The position numbers and the translations under genes are program-made. The notes under the pieces are model-generated. The model did not search any database, had not been told where the DNA came from, and was given only the letters and a program-made list of their open reading frames with translations. This document shows positions 8,252 to 17,117 of a DNA stretch of 64,000 nucleotides, piece by piece (the first letter of the stretch is position 1; each line of letters starts with the position of its first letter). Origin of the DNA: Lachnospiraceae bacterium KGMB03038. Its GTDB lineage: Bacteria; Bacillota; Clostridia; Lachnospirales; Lachnospiraceae. The stretch is taken from NCBI GenBank assembly GCA_007361935.1, contig CP041667.1:3190501-3254500 (forward strand), read 5' to 3'.

Positions 8252-9229
8252 TCAAAATCTAAAATTCAAGTCACTACGGCCTTCGAACGGGGCTTCAATA
8301 AGTAATGGTTTTAAAAAATCAGCTGTTTTTTTCATACCATCTTTTCTACTCATTGTGATATCTTCATGTTCAAAAGTAAGAGAGCCAAAATATCCTACCA
8401 TAGCTAATTCTGTGATTACATCTTCCCAATTAACATTTCCCCAGCCAGGAATACGGAATCTGAAACCTCTATCAATTCTTCGATAATTTCCGTATGGATT
8501 TAATCCGGATTTTCTTACATTATGTTTCACAATTTGAGCATCTTTTGCATGGACACCAAAAATTCTGTCCCCAAACAAATCGACAAATAACTCAACATCT
8601 ATCCCATACATCATCATATTAGCCGGATCAAAATTAAATCCCCACGATTTATGATTCCCCAATAGCTCTATACTTCTTTGTGCGGTTTCAATGTCATACA
8701 CCATTTGATTAGGATGTGGTTCATGCGCAAATTTCACTCCATATTCATCAAATTTATCAAGAATTTTTCCCCATCGTTCTGCAAAAATTTCTTCTTCTCT
8801 TTCCCACGCCTTCGCATCCGGCCACTGGCATACTCTACCAAAATTTTCGCATCCTGTAAATCCTACAACAACCGGAACCTCCATCTCATTTGCCACTTGA
8901 GCCGCTTTGATAATCGCCTCTGTACCGTATCGAATTTTTTCTTCTTTGGTTCCGCTATATATATCATCAGTATCTCTTCCATACGGGCCCATTACCAATT
9001 GGCTTTCTGGATGATCTCCAAGAGATGAAATCTCTAAACCATACTCTTTAATCTTTTCTTTGTATTTCTTGACATTTCCTTCTATTAAAATAGTATGAAT
9101 ATCTAAATGAAGATTACCTTTTTCAAACGTTTCAATCTCCAGTGTTTCGTATCCATATTCAACTGCCATTCGGCATACTTCGTCTAATGATAAGTCAGCA
9201 TATGTTCCTGTACACAATCCAAGTTTCAT
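8252..9229 (-). CDS. Sugar phosphate isomerase/epimerase (xylose-isomerase-like TIM barrel)
   Basis: 325 residues of the AP-endonuclease-2/IolE-like fold. It begins MKLGLCTGTYADLSLDEVCRMA, followed by GYETLEIETFE, VVVGFTGCENFG, FAHEPHPNQMVYD (Glu-Pro metal motif), WGFNFDPANMMMYGID and GVHAKDAQI with a metal-site His, ending in GSLTFEHED. This relative of IolE/IolH-type enzymes probably isomerises a keto-sugar. It is the last gene of the operon starting at 15806, 19 nt after the SDR. Base composition is clearly more AT-rich than the first 7 kb. The precise reaction is unknown. Confidence 0.82.
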   Translation of the reverse strand: MKLGLCTGTYADLSLDEVCRMAVEYGYETLEIETFEKGNLHLDIHTILIEGNVKKYKEKIKEYGLEISSLGDHPESQLVMGPYGRDTDDIYSGTKEEKIRYGTEAIIKAAQVANEMEVPVVVGFTGCENFGRVCQWPDAKAWEREEEIFAERWGKILDKFDEYGVKFAHEPHPNQMVYDIETAQRSIELLGNHKSWGFNFDPANMMMYGIDVELFVDLFGDRIFGVHAKDAQIVKHNVRKSGLNPYGNYRRIDRGFRFRIPGWGNVNWEDVITELAMVGYFGSLTFEHEDITMSRKDGMKKTADFLKPLLIEAPFEGRSDLNFRF

Positions 9230-9248
9230 ACAATTCGCCTCGCATCTC

Positions 9249-10031
9249 TTAAATCAAAGTTTGTCCACCCGCAACAGTAATAGTCTGCCCTGTAATATAA
9301 CTCGACATATCACTTGCCAAAAAAAGCACACAATCAGCCACTTCTTCAGGTGTTCCAAAGCGCTTTACTGGAACAGAATCAGCCACTTCCTGAACAAACT
9401 GCTCTGGTGTAATGTTCCTCTTTTCTGCCCACCATTTTGCCGCTCCCTGAGTCTGTTCTGTCATAATTTTTCCTGGCGCTACTGCATTGACAGTAATATT
9501 ATATGGCGCCATTTCAAGTGCTAACCCCTGTGTAAAAAGCGAGACCGCTCCCTTTGATGCAGAGTACGCAACATTGTATCCCTCCCCAATTTTCCCAGCA
9601 ATAGAAGAAAAATTAATAACTTTCCCGTATTTTCTTTCCTTCATTAATTCTGTCATTTTATAGTTCACAAAGTACGTTCCATCCAAATTAACCGACATTG
9701 TTTTATTCCAACCTTTTTTATCTACTTCATGAAGTAAGCCTAAAATAACTATTCCTGCCGCATGGACTAAAATATCAATCCCGCCGAACTCATTCCATGC
9801 CTTTAGAATTATATCATTTACCATATTTTCATTTGATACATCTAATATATATTTTTTTACCTTTGTTTGGTATTTTTGCAGCAACTCTTGTTTTACTTTT
9901 TCCAGATTATCTTCCGCAATATCTGCCAACGCAACATTAGCACCATTTTCCGCGAATTTTACCGCACAAGCTCTCCCCATTCCACTCGCCGCTCCAGTTA
10001 TAAAGACATTTTTATTTTTTAAATTTAACAC
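9249..10031 (-). CDS. Short-chain dehydrogenase/reductase (SDR)
   Basis: 260 residues of classical SDR. VFITGAASGMGRACAVKFAENGANVALADI is the TGxxxGxG cofactor motif; Asp at the end of beta-2 suggests NAD preference. NILVHAAG-type segment IDILVHAAG, the catalytic Ser in INFSSIAGKIG, the YSASK motif (YxxxK) and the C-terminal GQTITVAGGQTLI are all present. The start is GTG at 10031 with GGAGGGTAAT upstream; no ATG fits. It probably oxidises a sugar or cyclitol hydroxyl in the same pathway as the neighbouring epimerases. A 13-bp hairpin (10071-10105) separates it from the binding-protein gene. Confidence 0.88.
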   Translation of the reverse strand: MLNLKNKNVFITGAASGMGRACAVKFAENGANVALADIAEDNLEKVKQELLQKYQTKVKKYILDVSNENMVNDIILKAWNEFGGIDILVHAAGIVILGLLHEVDKKGWNKTMSVNLDGTYFVNYKMTELMKERKYGKVINFSSIAGKIGEGYNVAYSASKGAVSLFTQGLALEMAPYNITVNAVAPGKIMTEQTQGAAKWWAEKRNITPEQFVQEVADSVPVKRFGTPEEVADCVLFLASDMSSYITGQTITVAGGQTLI

Positions 10032-10070
10032 TATTTATTACCCTCCAAATAATAAGCCACTTTTTTACAT

Positions 10071-10105
10071 AACCGCCTTTCGTAAGCACATGACGAAAGG
10101 CGGTT
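10071..10105 (-). promoter_or_regulatory. Intercistronic hairpin behind the binding-protein gene
   Basis: Perfect 13-bp stem AACCGCCTTTCGT / ACGAAAGGCGGTT with a 9-nt loop. On the minus strand no T-run follows, so I read it as an mRNA-stabilising element that keeps the upstream binding-protein transcript abundant rather than a full terminator (inference). Confidence 0.55.
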
Positions 10106-10193
10106 ATAAACTTTTGGATTTTTCACCAAAACTCCTCGTTATCTCAATATTACCACGTATTTAATTTTACTGGGAAACTCTCTTCACTTCAAA

Positions 10194-11210
10194 TTACTGA
10201 TATTGTTCTAAGTTTTTAATGGCTTCTTCGGCTCCTTCTTTTGTAACAATTTCAAAACCACTATCTGTTACCATTTCCGGATTGCCGCCTTCAATAACTT
10301 CAAGTAGAACATTTATTGCTTCTTTCCCCGCCACATCGGGTGCCTGCGCAGTATTTGCGATTTCACTTCCGTCTTTTACCAGATTCAATCCATCTATTGT
10401 CCCATCAAAACCGATTACATCGACTTCATCAAGTACACCAGCCTCTTCTAATGCTCTTACACACCCAATACCAATTGCATCACAAGCACACCAAAAAACT
10501 TCTACATCTGGATTTGCTGTCAAAATGTTCTGTGTTGCTGTATATCCTTGATCAACAGACCAATCTGTCGACTGTTCCGCAACAATATCACACCAATCAT
10601 CTAACCCATCGTCAATTCCTGCTTTCCGCTTGTTCCCGTTATCATTGCCTTCTTCTCCGTTAATTTTAGCCAGCTTAGTTCCTTCGGGATAATTTTCTCT
10701 TATCCATTCTCCTGTTGCTACGGCGGCGCTATAATTATCAGTTCCTACAAACGGAATTCTTTCATAACCATCTGCTTCTAACGCATCTTGATCACAGTTG
10801 TTGTCCATCATAACAACCGGAAGGCCAGCATCTTGACATGCCTTAACTGAAACATTTGCTCCCTCTGCTGACATGGCTACCATAACAAGGCCATCAAAAG
10901 TTCCATTTGAAATAATATTTTCAATCAGTTCTGTTTGTCCTGCCACATCTGTAAGTCCTTCTCCACTCGTAGCTTGGACAACTCCTTCATGCCCTAATGC
11001 TTCGCACTGCATCTTAGCCGCATTCGAAAGAATAATCATATAAGGATCACTCAAACCATTTGGAACTATTGCTAATTTGTAACTATCTTTTTTCTCTGTT
11101 TCCTGCTCCTCTCCACTTCCACTATCATCAACTGTTCCACATCCAATCAACGTAACGGCCAGGATAATTGCTATACATTCAGCTATGATTTTCCTTTTTT
11201 TCCTTTTCAT
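10194..11210 (-). CDS. Sugar ABC transporter substrate-binding lipoprotein (RbsB-like)
   Basis: 338 residues. A basic N-terminus and hydrophobic stretch end in LIGC, a lipobox with Cys about residue 24, so the mature protein is a membrane-anchored lipoprotein. An acidic linker follows (DDSGSGEEQETEKKD), then a periplasmic-binding-protein type I domain: YKLAIVPNGLSDPYMIILSNAAKMQCEALG, FDGLVMVAMSAEGANVSVKACQDAGLPVVMMDNN and VIGFDGTIDGLNLVKDG. It delivers a monosaccharide or cyclitol to the permease at 11270. AAAGGAGGAAAA lies just before the ATG. Ligand unknown; inositol-like substrates fit the IolM-like gene at the head of the operon. Confidence 0.9.
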   Translation of the reverse strand: MKRKKRKIIAECIAIILAVTLIGCGTVDDSGSGEEQETEKKDSYKLAIVPNGLSDPYMIILSNAAKMQCEALGHEGVVQATSGEGLTDVAGQTELIENIISNGTFDGLVMVAMSAEGANVSVKACQDAGLPVVMMDNNCDQDALEADGYERIPFVGTDNYSAAVATGEWIRENYPEGTKLAKINGEEGNDNGNKRKAGIDDGLDDWCDIVAEQSTDWSVDQGYTATQNILTANPDVEVFWCACDAIGIGCVRALEEAGVLDEVDVIGFDGTIDGLNLVKDGSEIANTAQAPDVAGKEAINVLLEVIEGGNPEMVTDSGFEIVTKEGAEEAIKNLEQYQ

Positions 11211-11269
11211 AAATTTTCCTCCTTTACTTTTTTATAACGTGGTAATATTGCAAGACAATATTATTTCTA

Positions 11270-12250
11270 TTATTCCGCCTTTCGTTCTTCTGATTTATCC
11301 ACCAGGACTGCTCCAACAATAACAAGCCCCGTAATAATCTGCTGATAGTATACGGATACATCCAACATCTGTAATCCATTTTTTAAAATTGTAAGAAGCA
11401 ATGCTCCCACTAATGTATTCCTCAGCTTTCCTTGTCCGCCTGAAAGTGCAATTCCGCCAATTACACAAGAGGCAATCGCATCCATCTCATATCCTTTACC
11501 AGATGTTGGAGACGCATAAGCCAACCTAGCAAGTAACATCAATGCGGCAATCGCTGAAAATAATCCTGCTAATGTATATACTAAAATCTCAACCATTTTA
11601 GTATTGATTCCGGATAGTCGTGCCGCCTGTACATTTCCTCCCAACGCATATACATGTCTCCCAAATTTAGTTTTCCCCATTACAAATATCATAATTATAT
11701 ATAGGATAATCAAACAGTAGACAAACGTCGGAATTCCTAAAATTGTCAGTTTTGCAAATGCATTCAGTTCTCCTGGTAATCCTGAGATTGGTTGTCCCCC
11801 ATTCAGTGCAAGTGCACCACCTTCTGCCATCTCCATAATTCCAAGTGTCATTATAAAAGCCGGCAATTTTCCATAACTAATTCCTATTCCGGTTACAGCC
11901 CCAACCAAGCACCCTGCTACTACTGTCAAAACTAATGCTATCCCTAAGGGCAGTCCTCCTTTTACGATCAATAAAGCACAAATCATTCCATTAAATCCCA
12001 ACATACTTCCACTAGACAAATCGATACCACCTGTCAAAATAACAATAGAAGCCCCTATCGCCATAACACCTACAATGGAGGACTGCACAACAATATTGGT
12101 TATATTATTCCAACTAAGATAATCAATTCCCCTAACTTTACATAAAAGTGTAAATACTAAGATAATGGCTATGACACCTATGTAAAGAGCAATTTCCGAA
12201 AGCCACTTTCTTTTATTTTGAGCTAGTTCTACAACTTTTTTATTTTCCAC
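11270..12250 (-). CDS. Sugar ABC transporter permease (RbsC-like)
   Basis: 326 residues with about eight to ten hydrophobic helices. LSWNNITNIVVQSSIVGVMAIGASIVILTGGIDLSSGSMLGFNGMICAL is the BPD_transp_2 signature, followed by GRHVYALGGNVQAARLSGIN and GYEMDAIASCVIGGIALSGGQGKL. I chose GTG at 12250: GGAGGTGA lies 5 nt before it, and it overlaps the ATPase stop by 11 nt, suggesting translational coupling. An ATG eight codons upstream lacks a ribosome site. Confidence 0.9.
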   Translation of the reverse strand: MENKKVVELAQNKRKWLSEIALYIGVIAIILVFTLLCKVRGIDYLSWNNITNIVVQSSIVGVMAIGASIVILTGGIDLSSGSMLGFNGMICALLIVKGGLPLGIALVLTVVAGCLVGAVTGIGISYGKLPAFIMTLGIMEMAEGGALALNGGQPISGLPGELNAFAKLTILGIPTFVYCLIILYIIMIFVMGKTKFGRHVYALGGNVQAARLSGINTKMVEILVYTLAGLFSAIAALMLLARLAYASPTSGKGYEMDAIASCVIGGIALSGGQGKLRNTLVGALLLTILKNGLQMLDVSVYYQQIITGLVIVGAVLVDKSEERKAE

Positions 12251-13751
12251 TTTGCTCACCTCCATATAGTGCATATTCCAAAATTTGTTTTTGAGTCAAT
12301 TTTTTTGTATTTTCCAAAATTGTTGCTATTTCTCCAGCATGCATTACCATAATACGATCACTCATTTTCATAATCTCCACTAAATCGGAGGAAATCATAA
12401 TAACGGAACCTCCTTTTTGGGATAATTCCTTAATAATATTATAAATTTCTTCTCTTGCCCCAACGTCTATCCCTCTTGTAGGCTCATCGATAATATATAC
12501 ATCCGCATTATTGGCCACCCATTTTGCTATTACAACCTTTTGCTGATTTCCCCCTGACAAACGTCGAACTTCTTGTTGATAGCTTGTCGCTTTTACATTC
12601 AATCTTTTCATGTACTCTTTCACATAAGAAGGGATTTTTTTTGTTTTCAAAATATACTTTCCAAACTGCGACAAATTTGGCAAAATAATATTATCCGCTA
12701 CTGAATGATTTAAGATTAGCCCCTCGTCTTTTCGATCTTCGCTAAGATAAACAATCCCCTTTTTTATTGCATCGTTTATGTTGTTTTTCTTTAATTCCTT
12801 AGTATCATTCTGACAAGTAATTTTTCCACCATCTTTTCGATATGCTCCAATAATACATTTCGCCATTTCTGTCCGACCAGACCCTACCAATCCAGCAACT
12901 CCCAGTACCTCTCCTTTATACAAATGAAAAGAAATATTTTTTAGCAATGACTTATAAAATAAATTTTCCACCCGAAGAGCACAATATTCTTTGTTAATAT
13001 AAGGATTCTTTTCTTTCTCAAACTGAACCTCTCTGTTTACCATCAATTTTGTCAACTCTTCTGTATTGGTATTTACTAGATCCAATGTTGCTATATACTT
13101 TCCGTCCCTCAAAACCGTACATCTATCACCTATTTCAAATAGTTCAGACATTCTGTGAGAAATATAAATAATCCCTATATTTTCTTCTTTTAATTTACGA
13201 ATCACTTCAAATAAACGCTCGGTTTCCTTATCTGTGATTGCTGCTGTGGGTTCATCTAAAACTAAAATTTTTAACTCTGTTGAAAGCGCCTTAGCAATCT
13301 CGACCATTTGCTTTTGTGCTACACTTAGGTTTTTTACAAGCGCCTTTGGATTGATTTCAACCCCCAGACGTTTTAGAACTTTCTCTGATTCTGAAATCAT
13401 TTTTTTACGGTCTATCACAATTCCATTATGAAATTCTTTTCCCAAAAAAATATTCTCATAGACACTTGTATAGGGATTCAAATTGAATTCTTGATAAATT
13501 ACACTAATTCCCGCATCAATTGCCGCTTTAGTTGAAAGACCATCTAGTTTTTCTCCAGACAGAAAAATTTCTCCCTTTTCCTTTTTATAGGCTGCCGACA
13601 ATATTTTAATAAGTGTAGATTTTCCCGCTCCATTTTCTCCTAAAAGTACATGTACTTCTCCCTTTCTCACATCCAGACTTACATTATCTAACACCTGCAC
13701 GCCTGAAAAGCTTTTACAAATTCCTTTCATTTGAAGTGCTAGTTCTTCCAC
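12240..13751 (-). CDS. Sugar ABC transporter ATPase (RbsA-like, two ABC domains)
   Basis: 503 residues, GTG start at 13751 after AAGGAGGGGG. Domain 1: Walker A GENGAGKST near residue 38, signature LSVAQKQMVEIAKAL, Walker B LVLDEPT. Domain 2: the usual degenerate P-loop GLVGSGRTE of this family, then signature LSGGNQQKVVIAKW and VYIIDEPTRGIDVG. It drives import through the RbsC-like permease encoded next. Codon use is AT-rich (many AAA, AAT, TTT), unlike the adjacent dehydrogenase at 14631. Confidence 0.93.
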   Translation of the reverse strand: MEELALQMKGICKSFSGVQVLDNVSLDVRKGEVHVLLGENGAGKSTLIKILSAAYKKEKGEIFLSGEKLDGLSTKAAIDAGISVIYQEFNLNPYTSVYENIFLGKEFHNGIVIDRKKMISESEKVLKRLGVEINPKALVKNLSVAQKQMVEIAKALSTELKILVLDEPTAAITDKETERLFEVIRKLKEENIGIIYISHRMSELFEIGDRCTVLRDGKYIATLDLVNTNTEELTKLMVNREVQFEKEKNPYINKEYCALRVENLFYKSLLKNISFHLYKGEVLGVAGLVGSGRTEMAKCIIGAYRKDGGKITCQNDTKELKKNNINDAIKKGIVYLSEDRKDEGLILNHSVADNIILPNLSQFGKYILKTKKIPSYVKEYMKRLNVKATSYQQEVRRLSGGNQQKVVIAKWVANNADVYIIDEPTRGIDVGAREEIYNIIKELSQKGGSVIMISSDLVEIMKMSDRIMVMHAGEIATILENTKKLTQKQILEYALYGGEQSGK

Positions 13752-13767
13752 ATTTCCCCCTCCTTCC

Positions 13768-14604
13768 CTAAATACTTCCGTTGTAACCTCTAAAAGATTT
13801 CTTTAGGATATCAATATCTTGCCTCATTAATTCAATCGCATCTTTATCACAGTGATTCATTGGTGGCTGGTCATAATAATTTTCCAAATGCACAAATCCT
13901 TGATATCCAATCTCACATAATGCCTTTACCGATTCATAATACGAGGTCGCTCCTTCTCCTAGAAGGGCGGCGCTAAGTTCTCCTTCTTTTCCATCTTTTA
14001 CGTGCACTTCACAAATTCTGTCACCCAATTCCCGTATCATATCCGGTGCGAAATACCCTTTGTTCAAATATGGATTTTGCGTATCCATATAAATTTTTAG
14101 GTTTGGATATCCAACTTCCTCTATGAGCCGGATATCCTCTTTTACAGATAATGCATTTTCCGTTGCCACTTGGATTCCTGCCTCTCCCGCCAGTTGACAT
14201 GCTCTGCGCAAAAAAATCACAAGTTCCTGGAAATCTTTCTCCGTTTCTATCCGACTTTCTCCAAATGCCGGAAACTGTATCAAAGGAAGTTTCATTCTCT
14301 TTGCAATTTCTACTGATTTTTCTAACGCCAGCAACGCCACTTTTTTCTCGGGAGAATCCACCGGTTTCGTAATTCCATAATAGTCCAAACAATTAACTGC
14401 AACCGCGGAGAACTCAATTCCATATTTAACTTTTTCTTCCAAATAAGCATCTTGGATATATGGATTAGATAAGGGGAAACTATGTTCATAGTCTCCCTGA
14501 AAAAGTTCTACTCCATCTAGGCCCATATCTTTTAAAAATTTGCAAATGTATGGCCCCTGGATAGGAGACGCCCACTCACATATGCCAAACTTTATCTTCC
14601 CCAT
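13768..14604 (-). CDS. Sugar phosphate isomerase/epimerase (TIM barrel)
   Basis: 278 residues, AP-endonuclease-2-like barrel: GICEWASPIQGPYICKFLKDMGLDGVELFQGD, AVAVNCLDYYGITKP, PLIQFPAFGESR, VATENALSVKED (metal Glu), LKIYMDTQNPYLNKGY, ICEVHVKDGKEGE (metal His) and GYQGFVHLENYYDQP. It is related to IolE/IolO-type epimerases. It lies 26 nt after the IolM-like dehydrogenase, so it probably takes the oxidised product a step further. GGGGGATGG precedes the ATG. Specific reaction not assigned. Confidence 0.8.
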   Translation of the reverse strand: MGKIKFGICEWASPIQGPYICKFLKDMGLDGVELFQGDYEHSFPLSNPYIQDAYLEEKVKYGIEFSAVAVNCLDYYGITKPVDSPEKKVALLALEKSVEIAKRMKLPLIQFPAFGESRIETEKDFQELVIFLRRACQLAGEAGIQVATENALSVKEDIRLIEEVGYPNLKIYMDTQNPYLNKGYFAPDMIRELGDRICEVHVKDGKEGELSAALLGEGATSYYESVKALCEIGYQGFVHLENYYDQPPMNHCDKDAIELMRQDIDILKKSFRGYNGSI

Positions 14605-14630
14605 GTTCCATCCCCCAATCTATCTTTCCA

Positions 14631-15806
14631 TTACCAGTTCGGTGTCACCACAAATTTTCCGCCTTCCAGACTAGCCGCTGCCTCGATCGCCTCGATTGCT
14701 TGTTCCAGGGAATAACACCTGGTCAAAAACTTACTGGGATCAATTCTTCGGTTTGCGATCAATCGAATCACATGCGGCCAGATATCATGTCCAGAACTTC
14801 CAATGGAACAATGATAATTCACTCCTTTCTTTTGCAGATATGTGGACATAATCGGTGTCCTTGTGGCCGAAATCCCGATTTGCGCAATCGTTCCGCCTAC
14901 ACTCATCATTTTTTCAATCTCTGGAATCGTTTCTGCCTGATGATGTGTCGCTTCTACAGCCATCTCTACCCCAATACCATTCGTAAGTTCCATTACCTTC
15001 TCGCTTGGACTGCTTCCTTCCTGGAACAATTTATCTGGATCAAACACATAGTCTGCACCTACATCCTTTGCCAGTTTCATCCTTAGAGGATTTTTATCAA
15101 AAGAAATAATTTTTGCAGCCCCTGCCGCCTTTGCCAGCGACAACGCAGACAGGCCTATCGGTCCGGCGCCGAACACCGCCACGTTTCCCCCTGGCCGGAA
15201 TCCTCCGCCTCTGGTGAACATCCCGTTATAAGCAACTGCTGTCGGCTCTACCATAGACGCCACTTCCAATGCTCTTTCTTTACTTCCATATACAGGTACA
15301 AGGTCTTCTACATGAAAACAAAATTTTTCTTTTGCCACCAGATATTCCGCAAAAGCTCCATCCAGTGAAAAGCCGATTTCTTCCAAATTTTCACACTGAT
15401 TAAACAGACCCGCCCGACATGCAGAGCATTCGCCGCACCAGTTCATTGTTTCTGCAACTACCAGATCCCCCTCCTTAAATCCTTTAACATTCTTTCCTAC
15501 CTGGACAATCTCTCCGGAAAATTCATGTCCAATCACAACGGGTAGTTTGCAATGACCGCAGTAATAGGTATAATCATTTTCATCGGCCCCCAGAAACATG
15601 GTATCGGAACCACATACCGCGGCACCTCCCACTTTCAGCAGCACTTCATCATCCCTGGGAACCGGTACTGGTTTTTCTACCAACTCCAGCTTCGGATGAC
15701 AAAACAGATCGCTTCCCATGATCGCCCGTTTATCCCGTTTCTCCCTTTCCGTAGGCTGATACCCTTTTCTGGGCTTCCATTCCGCACTTACCTGTAATGC
15801 TTTCAT
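14631..15806 (-). CDS. IolM-like zinc dehydrogenase (scyllo-inosose 3-dehydrogenase type)
   Basis: 391 residues, longer than ordinary zinc dehydrogenases because of the N-terminal segment EWKPRKGYQPTEREKRDKRA, a trait I recognise from Thermotoga IolM (TM0412). VGGAAVCGSDTMFLG and VIGHEFSGEIVQVG form the catalytic zinc site. ETMNWCGECSACRAGLFNQC gives the structural zinc site. FGAGPIGLSALSLAKAAGAAKII binds NAD. IolM oxidises scyllo-inosose before ring opening. It is the first gene of the operon 15806-8252, while the IolN-like hydrolase sits in the neighbouring operon under the same predicted regulator. The IolM assignment rests on remembered similarity. Confidence 0.72.
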   Translation of the reverse strand: MKALQVSAEWKPRKGYQPTEREKRDKRAIMGSDLFCHPKLELVEKPVPVPRDDEVLLKVGGAAVCGSDTMFLGADENDYTYYCGHCKLPVVIGHEFSGEIVQVGKNVKGFKEGDLVVAETMNWCGECSACRAGLFNQCENLEEIGFSLDGAFAEYLVAKEKFCFHVEDLVPVYGSKERALEVASMVEPTAVAYNGMFTRGGGFRPGGNVAVFGAGPIGLSALSLAKAAGAAKIISFDKNPLRMKLAKDVGADYVFDPDKLFQEGSSPSEKVMELTNGIGVEMAVEATHHQAETIPEIEKMMSVGGTIAQIGISATRTPIMSTYLQKKGVNYHCSIGSSGHDIWPHVIRLIANRRIDPSKFLTRCYSLEQAIEAIEAAASLEGGKFVVTPNW

Positions 15807-15851
15807 AAAACCTTTTCCTCCTTTTCCCCCAAATAATCTTTCAAAATGACC

Positions 15852-15888
15852 TTTATAACAAAACTGCTCATTTTATAACAATCTTCTT
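15852..15888 (-). promoter_or_regulatory. Promoter and AraC-like operator pair of the IolM-like operon
   Basis: Minus-strand TTGTTA (15881-15876), 18-nt spacer, TATAAA (15857-15852), 46 nt before the ATG. On the plus strand ATAACAAAACTGCT at 15855 and ATAACAATCTTCTT at 15875 form a direct repeat 20 bp apart overlapping this promoter, the same geometry as at 6518-6555. Confidence 0.55.
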
Positions 15889-16015
15889 GACGATATTTTT
15901 TATCCAAAATTTCTCAGAGCATAAATATAGCCATATTTTTGTATATATTTCCCATTTTGTTTGCATTATTGTGTTTTTGATGGTATAATTGTAACAACAA
16001 TTTTGCCATTGTTCT

Positions 16016-16050
16016 ATAATTATATTCCTGTTTAAAATAACAATATTCTT
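16016..16050. promoter_or_regulatory. AraC-like operator pair before the regulator gene
   Basis: ATAATTATATTCCT at 16016 and ATAACAATATTCTT at 16037 lie 21 bp apart, ending 17 nt before the AraC start codon. The second copy overlaps the leader, which would fit autorepression and looping to the pair at 15855-15888 (inference). Confidence 0.5.
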
Positions 16051-16067
16051 TATTTGGAGGTGTCAAT

Positions 16068-16982
16068 ATGCCAGCAAATATGCCGCGTGAGATCAAAGTC
16101 GACAAAAATATGAGAGAACTAAATCCCCATGGCAACTATGGTTTTCCGATCTATCTTCTCCATATTACTTTATCTGCTTATCCATTTGGCCGACTCAACT
16201 GCCACTGGCATCCAGAGATTGAGATTATGCTTGTTCAAGATGGATCCATGGTCTATCAGGTAAACCAGACCACTTATCATCTCACGGAAGGGGATTGTCT
16301 TTTTGTAAATTCCAACGCCCTCCATTCCGCTTCTATGTTTGAAGGCAGCGACTGCCATTATCTCGTCGCTACTTTTAATTCCAATCTAGTATATGGGTAC
16401 GAAAAAAGTGACATTGATACCAACTACACTTTTCCTCTTCTGAATGCGGATTCTTTTCCTTCTTTCATTTTCCGCGCCGGCACTGAAGAAGCTCTTTTAT
16501 TCAGCAAATACTTAGAGGAAATCGCTACTTTTTATGAATCAAGATCTTCCTGCTATGAACTCCATATCAAGAGCCGCCTCTGCGAATTATGGACCATTGT
16601 TTTTGAATCCTTCCAGCAGCGCCAGTCCTCGTCCGGCTCTGGTTTGACTGAAATCAAACAGATTTCTCGTTTAAAAAACGCTCTTTTATTCATTCATGCC
16701 CACTATACGGAGCCCATCACCCTGGATCAGATGGCAGAATCGTGCCACACCAGCAAAAGCGAGTTCTGCCGCATCTTCAAGAAAACACTGCATCAGACAC
16801 CTTTTGAATACCTGCTCCGTTACCGGATACAAAAAAGCCTCTCACTTCTGGTCTCCGATTCTCTCAATATCACGGAAATCGCCCAGCAGGTAGGCTTTTC
16901 TGGCCCCAGCTATTATTCTGAAGTCTTTCGCAAATATATGAATTGTTCCCCGAGGGAATATAAAAAACGTCTCGTTGTATAA
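16068..16982 (+). CDS. AraC-family transcriptional regulator with cupin sensor domain
   Basis: 304 residues. The N-terminal cupin (HWHPEIEIMLVQDGSMVYQV, then YHLTEGDCLFVNSNALHS) probably binds the inducing sugar. The C-terminal domain from about 205 has two helix-turn-helix motifs: DQMAESCHTSKSEFCRIFKKTLHQTPFEYLLRYRI and NITEIAQQVGFSGPSYYSEVFRKYMNCSPREYKK. TTGGAGGTGTC precedes the ATG. It is divergent from the IolM-like operon, and repeated 20-21-bp direct repeats occur before both minus-strand operons and before this gene, so it is the likely controller of all three. Activator or repressor cannot be told. Confidence 0.92.
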   Translation: MPANMPREIKVDKNMRELNPHGNYGFPIYLLHITLSAYPFGRLNCHWHPEIEIMLVQDGSMVYQVNQTTYHLTEGDCLFVNSNALHSASMFEGSDCHYLVATFNSNLVYGYEKSDIDTNYTFPLLNADSFPSFIFRAGTEEALLFSKYLEEIATFYESRSSCYELHIKSRLCELWTIVFESFQQRQSSSGSGLTEIKQISRLKNALLFIHAHYTEPITLDQMAESCHTSKSEFCRIFKKTLHQTPFEYLLRYRIQKSLSLLVSDSLNITEIAQQVGFSGPSYYSEVFRKYMNCSPREYKKRLVV

Positions 16983-17042
16983 ATTATACCATGCGGGAAA
17001 TCTTATATTATTTCCAATATTTTCCAACTATTTCCAGACACA

Positions 17043-17093
17043 AAAAGAAAGCAGCAGGAACTCTTGAAACCATAGTTCCTGCTGCTTTCTTTT
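17043..17093. terminator. Bidirectional terminator
   Basis: Perfect 20-bp inverted repeat (arms 17043-17062 and 17074-17093) with an 11-nt loop, ending in A runs on one side and T runs on the other. It sits between the convergent AraC gene and the gene at 17118 and can stop both. Confidence 0.9.
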
Positions 17094-17117
17094 CCCATTT
17101 TATCTTTAAAATCTTAA

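Noticed and set aside
10071..10105. Hairpin after the binding-protein gene as an intrinsic terminator
   Set aside because: No T-run follows on the minus strand and the next gene of the same operon starts 40 nt later; an mRNA-stabilising role fits better.
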